A DNA stretch of 64,000 nt. Origin: Chrysoperla carnea. Lineage: Eukaryota > Arthropoda > Insecta > Neuroptera > Chrysopidae. Within the stretch, counting starts at the first letter, position 1; the number at the start of each line of letters is the position of its first letter. Location: contig NC_058339.1 of NCBI RefSeq assembly GCF_905475395.1, positions 37,519,172 through 37,583,171 of the forward strand, given 5' to 3'. The translations under genes were made by a program, and so were the position numbers. Below, one piece after another: positions 43,989 through 57,069 of the stretch. Under the pieces are notes generated by a model that ran no database searches, was not told where the DNA came from, and saw only the letters and a program-made list of their open reading frames with translations.

Positions 43989-45307
43989 GAAATATTCTAA
44001 AACGCAATAGAAGTTTTATTTGAATATCATATTCGCAGAATATTTGTGAAGTCTCAGACAATAGGCCTTTGTTTTCGTTAAAATTTGAAAATGTGCTGGA
44101 ATAGATGGCAAGATCTGAAATCAAAATTAAAATCGATTGATAAACATGAAAGATATAAGCAACTAAATAAAATTTTTTCTATCTTATTCTTGCAAAACAA
44201 CTTTTGGTATGTAGGTAGTCTCTATGACAAGTGCAGGTTTTGACGTCACCAAGTGCTATTTTCCTTTCTTTCTATTTGTACATTTAAATCCTTCATATTT
44301 TCGTAGTTATTGATGTTATCCAAAAATTGATTTCACACGTGTTTTGGCTCGATAACGAACGTCTTTTGAAACAATAAATAAATTTTAGGACAAAGGCAAA
44401 TAAATTTGGGAACAAAAATAGTTTCTACATTTTCTTCTAATGAGTAATGAGTATCCTGTCAAACAAAGCAGTATCTATGAAACTTAGAAATTCTAATACT
44501 TGTTTTTATCTATTCTCAAATAAAAATTTTTCCAACTAATTTTTTTCCTTAATAAGGGACTGTATCCTCTTAAATTAAACCAATTAAATCAAGGCAGTTT
44601 ACGGTTCCTCGTGAAATTTTTTTAAAAGTCATTAAATTATTTTAAATTTTAAAATTTTTTGGTTTATTCGAAATTCAAATAATTTTGAACAAATGCTTTT
44701 GAAATTATTCTAAAATAAATTTTTATAAATTTATGGAATTTATTCAATTTAAAGGTATACTATTTATTGAACAAATTTTAATTTATTGAAATACAATAAA
44801 AAAATAAATACTTGTAAAAATTATATCTAAAATAAAAATTATTTTAAATTGCTTTTCGTGAAAGTTTTACGTAATTTTATAAGATATTTATAGAATTTTT
44901 AAATAATTTTTATTTTTATATTTATAAAAAATTAAAAAAAAAATATCTAATGTAAAAATATAAATATAAATAAATGTATGTACCTATGAAAATAAACAAA
45001 AGAAAACAGTTCATATTGTTCAAAGTCTTCAAAAATTTCGGGTTGGTATGGGGAAAACTGGGAAAAATTTCGGGTAAGGATTTGTAAATTAAATTAATTT
45101 TATTATTAGACTTTGAATAATTTTACTGTTTCAATAAGTGATCATCTATCATCGATTATATTAACCTAAAAAAAATATTAGAAAAACGGATTATGAATAT
45201 ATTGATGTAAAAACATTTTCTTGTACTTAAAAAACATGATATTTTTCGGAATGTTAAGGAATACACCTTTCTAAAATTTTATTTTTTCATACCCTTCATT
45301 AAATATA
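43989..45307. other. Intergenic, nothing recognised
   Basis: Very AT-rich. No repeat ends or coding signature found. Confidence 0.4.
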
Positions 45308-45589
45308 TTTTGTAATTTTGCTTGTAAATAATTGGGTAAACGCACCAATAAAAGTTATTTTATAATAATTATTATAAGTTTTTAATTTATAATGTTCCAC
45401 TCGCACATATCGAATATGCACGATAGGAACCGAAAGAATGAAAAGACAAAAAAAAATTATAAAATAACTTATATCATTTTGTGTATCTACCCAATTCCAA
45501 GTAAAGAGTTATAAGAATTTTCACGGACCAAAGAAGAGAACATATTCAAAAAATTATATTAAAGTTTTTATACAAGCAAAATTACAAAC
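45308..45589. mobile_element. Foldback element of about 280 bp
   Basis: TTTTGTAATTTTGCTTGTAA, then TTGGGT, then AAAGTTATTTTATAATAATT on the left is mirrored by TTATAAAATAACTTATATC, ACCCAATT and ACAAGCAAAATTACAAA on the right. A GC-richer unpaired centre holds CCACTCGCACATATCGAATA. Confidence 0.65.
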
Positions 45590-48500
45590 AAATTGTATTT
45601 TTAGTAAACGCTTTTGCATTAAAAAAAAATACTTAAAAAAAAAAGTATAAACTACATCTGTATAGCATCTTAGTTATTTTAACTAAATAGAACGTAAACA
45701 CTCTATATAATAAATATTCTCTATTTTGTGTAAAAAAAAACCGATAAACTAAGAGCTAATTTTTTCATCTAATACAAAAGATACGAAGACTTTCGGATTT
45801 CATTATCAACTATTACCAAAGAACCTAAAATGTTACGTTCTGTTTTTGTAAAGTTGTATCTCAGATTACTAATAAAACTTTTGTAATAAGTATTCTTGGT
45901 TATACTATACAGGGTGTTCATTAATTGATTGTAGAAAAAAAGTACACTACTTTATGCTCTTCAAGACGAACGAACAAAACAGCTTTTAACCCAATTCTGA
46001 TCTCATGCGTACTTTCCGATGATAATTTTTTAAAAATCAGTTAATCAAAAATCAATAAATGTATCCATTTACAGAGCACTTAGAGGGAAAGTGCTACATA
46101 ATGATCCATCAGAGTAAAATAATCGTTGAACAAAGACTTGAACAAAGATTTTTTTTTAATTTTCGTCGGTTGGATGTTTTGCTCTTGGCTTCTGTTGACT
46201 TTTAATAATATTATAACAAATTTTGTTAGGCGTATAATATTTAAAGGCCAGTTTTCTATGACGATATTCAAATATATCGTTACGGGTTAAATGATCCCCT
46301 TTATATAAGTTAAAATGATCCTTATTTCGTGTATAAAATTATAATAAATAAAATGATCCCCCATCATGTGATAGGTCTTGAATGTGTTGATTTAGATGAG
46401 TCAATTGATTCTTGTTCAGAAAAGTTTATAGATTAATCTTCTGGATGTTGATTGAGGCCCTATTGCTCCAATTTTTAAGCCCTTTTTGCTTCCTAGTGAA
46501 GCTTCTCTAGGTTTTTTGACAAATTTATTGATTTTTTTTAATTATTTCGGAAAAACGCATCAGATCGAAATTTGGAAAAAGCTTTTTCGTTTCTGTATAT
46601 GTTAAGTAGATTTGTTTGTGTATAACTCAGAAGTCAAATTTCTCATAAAATGCAATTAACATTATACGGAACAAAAAATATTCAATTTCCTGCTATCAGA
46701 ATTCACCAAAAATTCGGTAAAAGTTAATTGAATAATTTGATAGTGAAAACTGGAAATTTTCTTTCTTTTAGATGAAGAAATCCGCACTAAAATCACATTA
46801 AAATATATTACTTGTATTTATTTACAAAATAAATAAATATTTAAGCATATTATTAAAAATATTTCATACATACAATACAAACTGGTGATGATTTTTTCCC
46901 CGTAAAACAGCACCGATTTCGTCGCTAGGTGTTTGATTATTATTTTATGTGCTAACTTGAATGTCATAATCATAAAATAATTACTCAACAACAAAAAACT
47001 AATCTGTTACAAAATAAGTGGCGCAATTATATCTTCCTTCTTTTAAAATATGAGATGTTGAATGAAACGAAATGTTTCTGTCGTGGTTGAACGATAACTA
47101 AAAATCTCTTATCTACAAAAATCTGGGGTAGAAAATTTGTTATGTATGAAATATTTTTTTCTAACATAATAACAAAAAAATAAATAAATGTCCACCATAT
47201 TAAGTAAACACCACTTGCTGTGATATCCTAATTAAGTGTTAGACTATCATAATTTTACTAATTATTTCTCATAATTATTAAAATAATATTTTAATTTTTC
47301 AATGTATGATCAAACAAATTTTCTTACTCAATTGTAAATAAGTGGTACCCTAATTGTAAAAATTACTATGGAGATCTGATCTATATGATTAAAATATTTT
47401 ATATTTTAAATTGGATCTTTGCTACGGGTATACTTTTCTGATTATTAAAAAGTTATTTTAGAAATTAAAAAGGTATTTCTTGCTTTTCATTACGATTTAA
47501 AAATATTTTAATATCCTTAGTTTTTTAGACGTTGGTAATTGTAAGAACACATTCTAAATATCATAATCTAATATGGCTCGAAAAAAAAGTAAGCCTTAAA
47601 AAGGCAATTCTAACACCATTATTCCGCACAGTTTTCCGTGTGACAAATACCTGATTGCCCATTGTGTTTGTCCAATTTAGTTTTTCGAACATAAAAGTTA
47701 AATAAATTTTATTGAGTCCCCAGAAGTGCTCAAAGTAAAACTAAAATTGCGAAAATAGGGAAAGCAAAAACAACTATGTTTATCTCATATATTCTTTTCG
47801 TTAAATTTAAGGTATTGAGAACCAAAACATTATGTTCTTGCACTTACCTCGTTTTGTATATATTTTACCTTTTCCCGATTGCTTATACTTCAATCTCATA
47901 GATGTCTCTACATTAACAATTGTCAGTCAATTGTTAATTAAACAAAATAAAGATATTATTTTACAAAAATTAATAAAAAGCATTATTTTTATAAAACAAT
48001 TTTTTTGTATATTTTGTTGACTAGTTTTAAATTTCTTTTTCTTTGTTTTCATAAACGAATATCATAAAATAAATAAATCTCTTAAACATAATTCTTATGA
48101 GAAATATTATGCTAAACAATTCATTTTCCTTGTATGAGTAAACTAACTAAAAATGCACGCACCTTATTACCTAAACTAATATTTGACCATAAATGTGCCA
48201 TAATGTATTTGAAATACTGGTTGTAATCATTTTCAAAAAAAAAAAATTGATTTTTTAGAATAACATAGAAAATTACATAATCTTTCATAAAAAATTATTC
48301 TTTATAATTTCTATGTGAGAGATGTTTGTGTTTACTATCCACTCCGAATACAGTCTTGGATTTAACTGTGTGGATTACTATACAAAAGTCTGTCTATCGT
48401 CTGGGTCTGGATGGTCATTTCAGCAATTAAATAAAAATTCACATATTTTTTCATTCCTTGAAGAACTCTAAAATAGTTAATTATTTATATTGTCTTATAA

Positions 48501-49270
48501 GAAATGCTTTTTTACTACCCCGAGAGTCAGTCAAAATAGTTCAAACTAACATAAACAATGAGAAAATTGGAAGAATTTAACAAAAAATACAATGAAACGA
48601 CAGACATTTTTGGTGTAAGATAGTTTTAAATTTTAAGTAAAATTAAGTTTGGTTCATTTTCAATTAAAGTTGAATTTTCTAATCTCAAATATATCACTTG
48701 GAATCTATGTATATTCTATGTTATTCGAATCAAAGAACAGAAAATTGTAAAGGATGATGTTAACTATAAAGATTTAAAATAAAATGAAAGAAGAAAAATG
48801 TCTAAAATATTATTAATTACATTTTAATATTAATTAATGTCGAATATATGTCATAATTTTGATATGATCATTGTATATTATTATAAATAAAATTAACACA
48901 AAATATTTTATGAGGTTTTTATTTACTTGTCTCCTATTTTTACTAGAATCAAAGAAAGTACAAGATAATTTTTCTGGGATGAACAATTTCTAAAAGTAAC
49001 AAATTTACACCATATTTAACAGATTATCTCCCTAAAACAATCCAATTCACTTTATTAGAATGTGGTGTAATGAAGAGAGTAGTGTTAGTTGTTTATCCGT
49101 GTTTTCATCCTACAAATCAGATCTTATTGATTCTACTAAAAATTCTACTGTACTTTTAGTATTCAAATTTGATTAAAAAAATTGAACGAATATGGCATAA
49201 ATACAAAAATTTATTAACCATTATTAGGACAGCCAAAGATGTTATAAACATCGGCGAATAAAGGAAAAGC
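45590..49270. other. Intergenic, nothing recognised
   Basis: AT-rich. TACAGGGTGTTCATTAATTG at about 45907 looks like the end of a DNA element, but no matching second end was found. The short frames at 46080-46271 and 47832-48020 lack motifs. Confidence 0.4.
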
Positions 49271-49725
49271 AAATAATACGCAAACTTTTTGCCAAAAACC
49301 AAAACCTGGTGGAATGAATTTCTTAATTAAGTGTCAAATATGATTCGTAAACCATGAGCTAGTTTTTCAAATATTTCTATTTGTTAATAAACAATAAATT
49401 ATTAATTAAATAAAAGTGTCTATGTAAAAGTCGTCTTAAAAAATTAATAATCAGGCAACTTGTATTACACATGTTGTCTACATGTTGTGTGATTATTTGA
49501 TAAACATTCAGCCATGCAAAACATTAATCTTATACTTGTATAACATGAACGTAATACAAGTTGCATAATTTTTTAAGTCAACTTCATCAACATGGACCGT
49601 TTTATTTAATAAACAATTTATTGTTTATAAAACCATTTACGCAACTAACTCATAGTTTACAAATGGTATTTGACACTTAAGAAACACATTCTATCAGGTT
49701 TTAGCAAAAAGTGAGCGGTTTATTT
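49271..49725. mobile_element. Large foldback MITE, about 455 bp
   Basis: AAATAATACGCAAACTTTTT, AAACCTGGTGGAATG and AAGTGTCAAATATGATTCGT on the left are mirrored by ATGGTATTTGACACTTAAGA, CATTCTATCAGGTTTTAGC and AAAAAGTGAGCGGTTTATTT on the right. Inner parts also pair (AGGCAACTTGTATTACA with GTAATACAAGTTGCAT). Almost the entire element is one imperfect hairpin. No coding frame. Confidence 0.8.
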
Positions 49726-51046
49726 CATTTTGTTAATTTGTTACAGCTTTGACTGTACTATATTTGGTTGAGATAACCGAGTCGCATTGCATTGAAAACC
49801 TTTTTAATGTGATAGTAATTGCCATAGGAAAAATACAACCCACTTTTGCTTCTTATTAGAGACGGTCCTTATGAAAAACTGATACTTTAAATTGAGTACC
49901 ATTAAGCCATCAAATAGAAAACGGATGAAATTGTTTAAGCGTTAAGCAGATCAAATACGCTTCTATTCGTGAAGTGAGAATTCTTCAGTTGAAGTAATAA
50001 AAAAAAAATTAGTCCTATCTCTTATTCTGTTAAACTACTTGACTATGCTTTAACGCCTTGAAAAATATTTTTTCACCAAATTCAATATGCTACTGTAATT
50101 TAAACAAGTATTGCTATGGCAGGATACTAAAAGAAATTATAAATAATAGATTTTAATTTTTTTATTTTCAAATTAATTTCTAAAACAAAATATATTATTT
50201 AAAAAAAATGTATACATTTTTTAAGTGAACTATTTACATATTTCAGTATTTTCTGCCTAGAAAAAACCGTATGATCAAAATTTGCAACGATCCCGGCCTA
50301 ATTTACAATTATCAACAAAAATAACATGTCTATTGTAAGAGAAAACCATTTTTTAAACGTAATCAATATAAATATCAGTCCAATCTAGATTTTCTAGAAA
50401 AATCTTGGATAATTGATCGAACAACTTAACAACTATACTAATAGTCACATCACGTAACGTATGCTCTGTAAAGCAAGACTGGATCTCGAGTAGGCCAGGA
50501 ATCAGGACTTTTATCAGCACAGAGTCTTTTATCAGCACAGACAAATCTGACAAAAATCAAGTGGCGTTTTTACCAAAACAAGCAGGTCAGCTAGAAACAA
50601 CGATTTATTTTTAACTGTATGGTTTCTGGAAAGATCCAATTCAATAATGACCTCTTCTAAGTTTATTCTATACACTCTTCCAAGCCCTAGAGCATGTTTT
50701 AGAGCCCAAAACCACATTCAATTTAGAAAATGAATGATAACTATATCTTTTGCTAAATAAACAGATAGAATTCTAGAGTTTTAACGTTTGGAATTTAATT
50801 ATTGAGCTTTACATTTCTCATATTGGTAATTTCTTGCGTCTGTTGGTCTGCATCGATCATTGACCTGAGGGCTACGTAATTCTAAAAGAGGTTTTTTTGC
50901 AAAGGTATATTTGTTCTTTATCCAGTTTTGGTGGGGTTTGAGTTCGTGATTGACATGCTGTTATTCTCAATAACAAATTTCGTGCGATGTGACTATAAAG
51001 GTAAAATTTAACAACACAAAATAAATAAAATTTCGTATTTTCCTAA
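49726..51046. other. Intergenic, downstream of the P450
   Basis: No gene recognised. The two overlapping minus-strand frames at 50353-50717 have no known motif. TTTATT (AATAAA on the minus strand) at 50604-50609 could serve the P450 but is far from its stop. Confidence 0.35.
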
Positions 51047-51373
51047 CTAAGCCGCTAAGTTTTGATTTCGGTACGTTACTAAAGCTTTAAATGGCCCCGT
51101 TGATGGGGTACAACTATCAACACCACTAGTCGATGGTGGTTTTGTACCAGGTACTACACTAAAATTAAATTTCTGTAATAACGAGGCTGAAAATAAGAAT
51201 ATATTTGCTTTGGCTAATGATTCTCCAACACAACGATGTTTTCCAAATCCAAATGGAATGAATAAGTCTGGTGTAACCACTTTACCGTTTTCAATAAAAC
51301 GTTCTGGTCGGAATGCATCTGGATCTTCCCAATCACGTAATACACCATAGAAATTTGCCAAAACCATTGTATC
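51047..51373 (-). CDS. Cyp303a1: P450 exon 3 (haem-binding exon)
   Basis: After TTTTCCAG it reads DTMVLANFYGVLRDW, then FRPERF and FGFGKHRCVGESLAKANIF, ending RNQNLAA and stop. The context of the Cys haem ligand is canonical. Confidence 0.93.
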   Translation of the reverse strand, partial: DTMVLANFYGVLRDWEDPDAFRPERFIENGKVVTPDLFIPFGFGKHRCVGESLAKANIFLFSASLLQKFNFSVVPGTKPPSTSGVDSCTPSTGPFKALVTYRNQNLAA

Positions 51374-53729
51374 CTGGAAAATTTTTAAAAAGCATTATTT
51401 TGAATACTAAATTTCTTAGTGAATAATTTGGATTTTACCTTTGGAATGTCGTAACCTAATAATTTGGTATCACGTAAAGCACGATGAGGAACTCCAAATG
51501 CACGGAACATAAACATCCTGACTGATTCCAAAACAAATGCATTCATATATGGCATTCTAAAATAAAAGCAAATACTAATTAGAAAATTACTTATCTCAAA
51601 TGCATTAAGGAATGTGTTCCATAAGGAAGCATCTCAATTTAATTGTGAACATTTGAAACATTTTAAAAAAATGCTTTAAGCAAAATATCTATTTTTTGGC
51701 AAATCAACAACGTGCAAGTTTTTTAGCAAGAAGATGATTATTAGTTTCCTAATTAGGAACTTATGATGACAATCCTTTCAATTTGAATACAATTTTAAGC
51801 TTGATTTGTAATTTTCGGTTTCTTAATATTTTTAGCTGATATAGGAAATATCAGACATTCCCAAAGTGGTCTATATCGACCCCCAAATCGAAAGCAAAAG
51901 GCATCTGCGGTAGCGAAAACTAGAATAGGGGACATACAGGAGCAGCGTAATTGAGGCAAACCCTAGCGAAAATAAAAATTTAGGTAAAGGTGCTTTCAAA
52001 AAGGACAGGTGAAGGAACAAAGGTTAAAAGTTAAAAATATTGAAGATACTTGTTGACTATAAAAAGTGAAAGTTTACGGAAATTTTTTTGAAAAGGACGA
52101 CCAACTGTGGGAAAACAGCTTAGGGTAGATCCACACTATACTATCTGAATTTGGCATTGCGTGGCAGGGGTTTATCTATGTAATGAAAAACTAGCAAATG
52201 GTCTAAGAGACAAAAAATTTTGGGAACCTCTGAGTTAAATCGTAGATTTATAAGAGTTTTTATAAATTGGAAAGGACAGGAAAGCGCGAAAGGTTATCTT
52301 TTTTTCATAATTTTTTACCTTATCCTTATCTCACACATTTCTACGTTAAATTTTACATTATATTTAAAAATTACATTGTACTTTTTAGGATATATTTTAA
52401 TAAAAAATTAAGATAAGAAAGTTTGTGATTGTCAATAAAATATCAATAAAAGTAAGCTAATACATTAGAATATATTAGAAAAATTCCAGCTTCATAATAA
52501 CACGTGACTGAAATAAAACATCCCGTTAGAAATTTAATAATAAAAAATAATATTTTGGAAATAATAATAAAAAATTATATCAAAATGAAAAAAAAAGTAA
52601 TATATCGACTTTCACTTTCAAGAGAGTAAAAGTTTAATGACGTTATCAAACACATTACATAAAATCTTTCTCTCAATACTTACTGATCGCGATCAGATAA
52701 CTGTGGCATACGATCTGGGCCGACGACACGATCAATTTCTTCTTGTGCCTTCCGTTGTACATCAGGGTTTAATAATAAATATAAAAATCCAAATCCTAAT
52801 GTTTTGCTTGTAGTTTCAGAACCAGCAATAAAGAAATCCATACACACGGCAACTAATTGCAGTTCTGAGAAACTAGAACGTTTATCCTCCGATTGTAAAA
52901 CTTCTAAATACGCATCGATGAAATCACGGATATGACCATCCTTGTAGGTATTTTTATGATTTTCAATTTCATTACGAATAAATTTCCAAATATTTTTATG
53001 AATTTCGATGAAGAAGTTATAGCCTGAAGATTCTGGTGCGACATATTGTAAGATTGGAAATTGACTGAACAATGATCCAACCATATCGATATTTTCGAAT
53101 AAATCGTTTAATAAATTTTGCAATAACCCTAATTCTTTGTCATCTGCATTATATCGAATGCTCGCCATCATAGTCCATAACGTATTCAGTACATAAACAC
53201 CGAAAAATGTATCCATTTGTAATACCGCTTGATTTTTATTGGATTCTGCTAATTTTTCTTTAACATCTTTCATTAATTGAGCACATTCATCTTCGACTAA
53301 AGATGACATATTTCGACTTCCATATCCAAATTCGTGTAATTGTCTTAATGCAAAACGTCGTTGTTCACTCCAAAATTCTCCATCAGTTAGAAGTAAACCA
53401 CGTCGTAAGCCCCATGTACGTGTTTGATAAAATGGCCCATGTGGTCGGCCTTGTAGATCTTCACTCTTATGGATAGCTTTGACAGCTTCGGGACTGTATC
53501 CAATAACAATTTTATCTTTACCAATTTTTAAACCAACAATCCCATCTTTTTGTGCCATTTTTGCTATAACTTTATATAAAAAACCATTTTGTTTACGTAA
53601 ACGATGGATTAATAATATATTGCCTAATAACGGTAGCCATTTGGGACCAGGCGGAAAATTTTTCGGCTTTAAAGTGTCTATATACAGCAGGACTAATATT
53701 ACAAAAAATAGTATTATTACCAGCCACAT
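51047..53729 (-). CDS. Cyp303a1: Cytochrome P450, CYP2 clan, CYP303A1-like
   Basis: Minus-strand exons 53729-52684, 51556-51439 and 51373-51047 join in frame (phases 2 and 0; introns of 1127 and 65 bp, GT/AG) to about 496 aa, the normal P450 length. Order: an N-terminal anchor (MWLVIILFFVILVLLYID), proline hinge FPPGPKWLPLLGN, the helix-C stretch WSEQRRFALRQLHEFG, helix-I FIAGSETTS, helix-K ExxR as ESVR, FRPERF, and the haem loop PFGFGKHRCVGE with the Cys ligand. All key residues are present. RTWGLRRGLLLTDGEFW and HEFGYGSRNMSSLVEDE match what I know of CYP303A1, a usually single-copy insect P450; in Drosophila it is nompH, needed in sensory bristles. Other CYP2-clan families (CYP15, CYP305) fit less well. 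It is an ER-anchored monooxygenase whose substrate is not known from sequence. Confidence 0.93.
51439..51556 (-). CDS. Cyp303a1: P450 exon 2 (ExxR exon)
   Basis: It carries the single A that completes the split Gln codon, then 39 codons MPYMNAFVLESVRMFMFRAF ... DIPK, holding the ExxR salt-bridge motif. The acceptor is TTTTATTTTAG and the donor GTAAAA. This exon lacks a usable start and is easily missed. Confidence 0.9.
51557..52683 (-). other. P450 intron 1
   Basis: 1127 bp, AT-rich. The plus-strand frame at 52220-52411 is without motif. Confidence 0.7.
52684..53729 (-). CDS. Cyp303a1: P450 exon 1 (anchor to helix K side)
   Basis: The chosen ATG at 53729-53727 is immediately preceded, on the minus strand, by TTTTTTTTCAG, a strong acceptor. 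A 5'UTR intron ending at the start codon is likely, and the open frame that continues upstream to 53834 is then intronic. The exon ends with CA of a Gln codon before GTAAGT. Confidence 0.88.
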
Positions 53730-53745
53730 CTGAAAAAAAACAAAT
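53719..53745 (-). promoter_or_regulatory. Probable 3' splice site of a 5'UTR intron at the P450 start
   Basis: On the minus strand GTTTTTTTTCAG is followed directly by ATGTGG. This decides between the start at 53729 and the in-frame upstream ATG at 53834. The former gives a normal membrane anchor and length. Confidence 0.6.
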
Positions 53746-53834
53746 TTCACTTTATAATATAAATTAAAACTAATAACTGAAAAATAGAGGTAAAACCCTT
53801 TTATTAGTATTATATCAGGGCTGAGATTAACCAT

Positions 53835-56731
53835 ATTATTATATCAGGGTAGAGTATACAAATTCGAATCAAAAGAAAAAATTCACGATTTTATAAATAT
53901 TTTAACACTCATTACTATCGAATTCATTCTCGTCTTTTTGTTTTAGGTTTTTATTTTTCCGGGTTGTTACCAACTCTATTTTTTTCGGTCTATTTTTTCC
54001 TTCGCTATTTTTCCGAGGATGTTTTTTCCCTGATTTTTTAAAACAGATCTAGACGATTGTCCAACTCGTGCCCAGTCCGGAATAAGATATTTGACCTCTA
54101 AAATAATTATTTTTAAAAGAACAATTTAACGGTTTTAAACCGTCTATTTCTATACTCTAATTCCATATCCATGAACTAAAGATCCTTTACTCTAATATCT
54201 TTTTTATGATTTTTCATCTTCAACAACTCACATAGCAATTCCAATAGAAGTTGAGAAAAATAAATTCCAAAATTGTTATAGAAAAAAAGTTTTCATAAAA
54301 TAGTTCCAAATTAAAAGTAGGTATATTTTTTAAATGGATATGCATTCAAATATTCAATCCCAAGTTGGACCGGTTAATTTGATCTGGTTTTGACTATAAA
54401 ATACTAAAATTTATTTTGAAAAACCGAGTTTCTTAAGGTTTTGAGAAATTTGTTGTTTGTTCAAGAAAATAAAACTTTTGGATTCAAAATCTTCAGCTTT
54501 TTATCTTTGAAATTAAAGCAAATCTATTGAGTATAAAGAAAATTTAAACCAAAAGTTGTTTGGTTTTAAAAACCTTCTTTCTATCTAATTAATTTTATGT
54601 TATCTTTTTTTTTATTGGATTATTATTTAGAAAGGTAATAAGAGGCAAATTATAGGGTTTTTTTCTAATTTAATTTTACAAGTATGAGGTGCACATATAA
54701 AATGTTTACTCGTATACAACATACGTGTAAATATTACTCGTATCTACTTCCGCTTTATAAAGTAATATAAATAAACATAAAACTGTGAGAATTTCCTTCT
54801 GTACTAATCAGTGGTGTAGAAAGTACAAATTATTAAAATATATTTCAAAAAGAAAAAAAATTATCGTTCCATATGATAAAATAACAAATCTTTGTAAAGT
54901 CTCTTTGTATTGAATTTTCTAGAACGCCTAGGGAATATAACGCTCACCCTGGGTGGTTAAATTTTGAATAAAAAAAAATTAAAAATATAGATGATTTAAG
55001 ATATTGAAGTCGGTAAATCATTACTTGAAGTTTACACGTCCAGTGCCAAAATTATTCGTTTAAGTTATAGAGGCTTTGTATTTTAAGTTAGAAGTTAAGC
55101 CTCTGAAAAGATGGAAACAAAAAAATGTATTTACCGACGTTCTACTGTATAATAATTCATCCGATATCCGAATATAATCATTTGAGCAACCAATTTAAAA
55201 AAAAAAGAAATGCTATGCTAATTATTATTAATTTAATTAATTCAACTTGACCGCCCACTTGACTTTGATAATGAATTTCTTAATTTTAATAATAAGTTTA
55301 AGATAAATATTTGTTTGTAGGTACGCTACTGAGAGAAAGATGCTGTAAGTATATGTTGTAGCTTGGAGAAAGTAGTATAATATTGTTAATAAACTGTATA
55401 CATGTATATTAAAATAATAATAATATCTGAAATTAATAAACAAAATAATATTTTATCTTCGCATATATGAGTAATATGATTATATAATAATTATTTAGCG
55501 AGAAAGAAAGTGGTTAATTTGATTACTGCTAGATAATCATTTTTTAGTATTCGTGGAATTGTTTGTTTTTTATTTGTATCTAGAAAAATAAATATTATAC
55601 TTTCAAAAAACAAAACAAGATTAAGTAATTTTAAAAAAAATAAATCTACCCAATTTATAATTTGGAATATTCTTTCAATTTTACAAATTATTTTGCATTT
55701 CGTCAATATTATCAAAGTAAAAACCGATTCAAACGATCATTTTCGAAATTAAACTCGGAAAATGGTCAGGAAATAGTACTTTTTTAAAAGAACGTCCCGG
55801 GTCAATAGTAGCTACGCATCGAAATCAATAAAGAAATTGTATCAACTAGAATGCATAAATGGTATAAATTATGAAATCAAGAATTTCAAACGGAAATTTT
55901 TTTAACTGCTTTTTAAAATCCTTTATCTCACAAATAAAGCATTGTCGGATTTAAGTCATATGGTGATGAATACTGTGCATCTTATTAGACGATAAATGCA
56001 TTTTGTTTTTCATAAAAAAGTGAATTTCGTAGGTAATATTTCCAGAAAATGAGTCATTTTAAAATTTGGACAAAAGTAAGATTTTTCTAATGAACTTTTG
56101 ATACTCATTTTGATGTAGTTTTTAACTACAAACAAGATTATGGAATATAACTTTGTGATTAAGACTAAATTTGAATTCTTACTTTTTTCCAATTGCGGCA
56201 AACAGAAGTTAAATAAATCTGCATTTTGAAGGTTTAAATTTTGTATTCTTAGCGTTTTAAGCGCCGCACTGATCTTGCTAAGCGAAGATCCAGAAATTTT
56301 ACTGGAGGGGGCATAGACTTTTTATAGAGTATTTTGTATGTACTTTTATACGATTATTTTTTGTTAAATCAAACTGTACTCATGCTTAAGCCCTTAAATT
56401 CCACGACTTTTGGATTAATTACTAAAAAAAAGTTTGTTTCTCAATCTTTTGAGAAGAGAGTTGTTTTTTATTTGGATTTCTAACAAAGCTTTTTCGAGGT
56501 TTTATTAGAATTAGCCAAATTGTTAATATATTTGCAAGATTGGTCTCGGGGAGATCCAAAATGTCTACTTTGTATCCATCCAGGTTTCTTTTTGGAAAAT
56601 TATAAAGAATAAGAAGTACAGGTCATTTTATTGACCATATCCAGAATTATGTTATATCAATTACATTGAGTCTGTATGTATCTCTTTTCCGGAGTCTGCA
56701 TGTACCATTTATCGAAATTAATCATAAAAAA
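53835..56731. other. Upstream region of the P450; nothing coding recognised
   Basis: At 53935-54060 short T-rich units ending in CCGGG, TCGG, CC and CCGAGG recur about every 15-20 bases (degenerate tandem-like). The rest is AT-rich with motif-less frames. No TATA box could be assigned, because the first (non-coding) exon is not located. Confidence 0.4.
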
Positions 56732-57069
56732 TGAACAAGTGAAAATAAACAATTGACTGAGTTAATTGTTGAAATACCATGTAAATACTGTGTTGGTTAC
56801 ACTGTCACATTACACATACATACATGTCATACATACATAACTGATATTCCCATATAGTACATACTGTAGAAATTGCGCCTAATTTGAACTCTCGCGGGTA
56901 AACAGTGATGTTTACGAAAAAATGTTTCAAACAATAGTTCGTTAATTATAAGGAACATTTTTTACATTTAATTTAAAATTTTGTTCGTAGCATCAATATT
57001 TTTAAGCGTTACAAACTTGGGACTAAACTTAATATACTATGTATATTTCATATATACATGGTATAAAAA
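56732..57069 (+). mobile_element. Family R, copy 7 (internal deletion)
   Basis: Both ends are intact: GAACAAGTGAAAATAAACAA then TTGACTGAGTTAATTGTTGA at the left, and AACTTGGGACTAAACTTAAT then TACATGGTATAAAAA at the right. The middle, from the TTTACAAGATGGG step to the GACAGACGG tract, is deleted, leaving about 340 bp. Confidence 0.85.

Noticed and set aside
53479..53733. Plus-strand frame of 84 codons
   Set aside because: It is antisense to P450 exon 1, a shadow of the coding strand.
53730..53834. In-frame N-terminal extension of the P450 from an ATG at 53834
   Set aside because: It is preceded by no other exon signal, would put about 35 extra hydrophobic residues before a normal anchor, and a strong acceptor sits exactly at the internal ATG.
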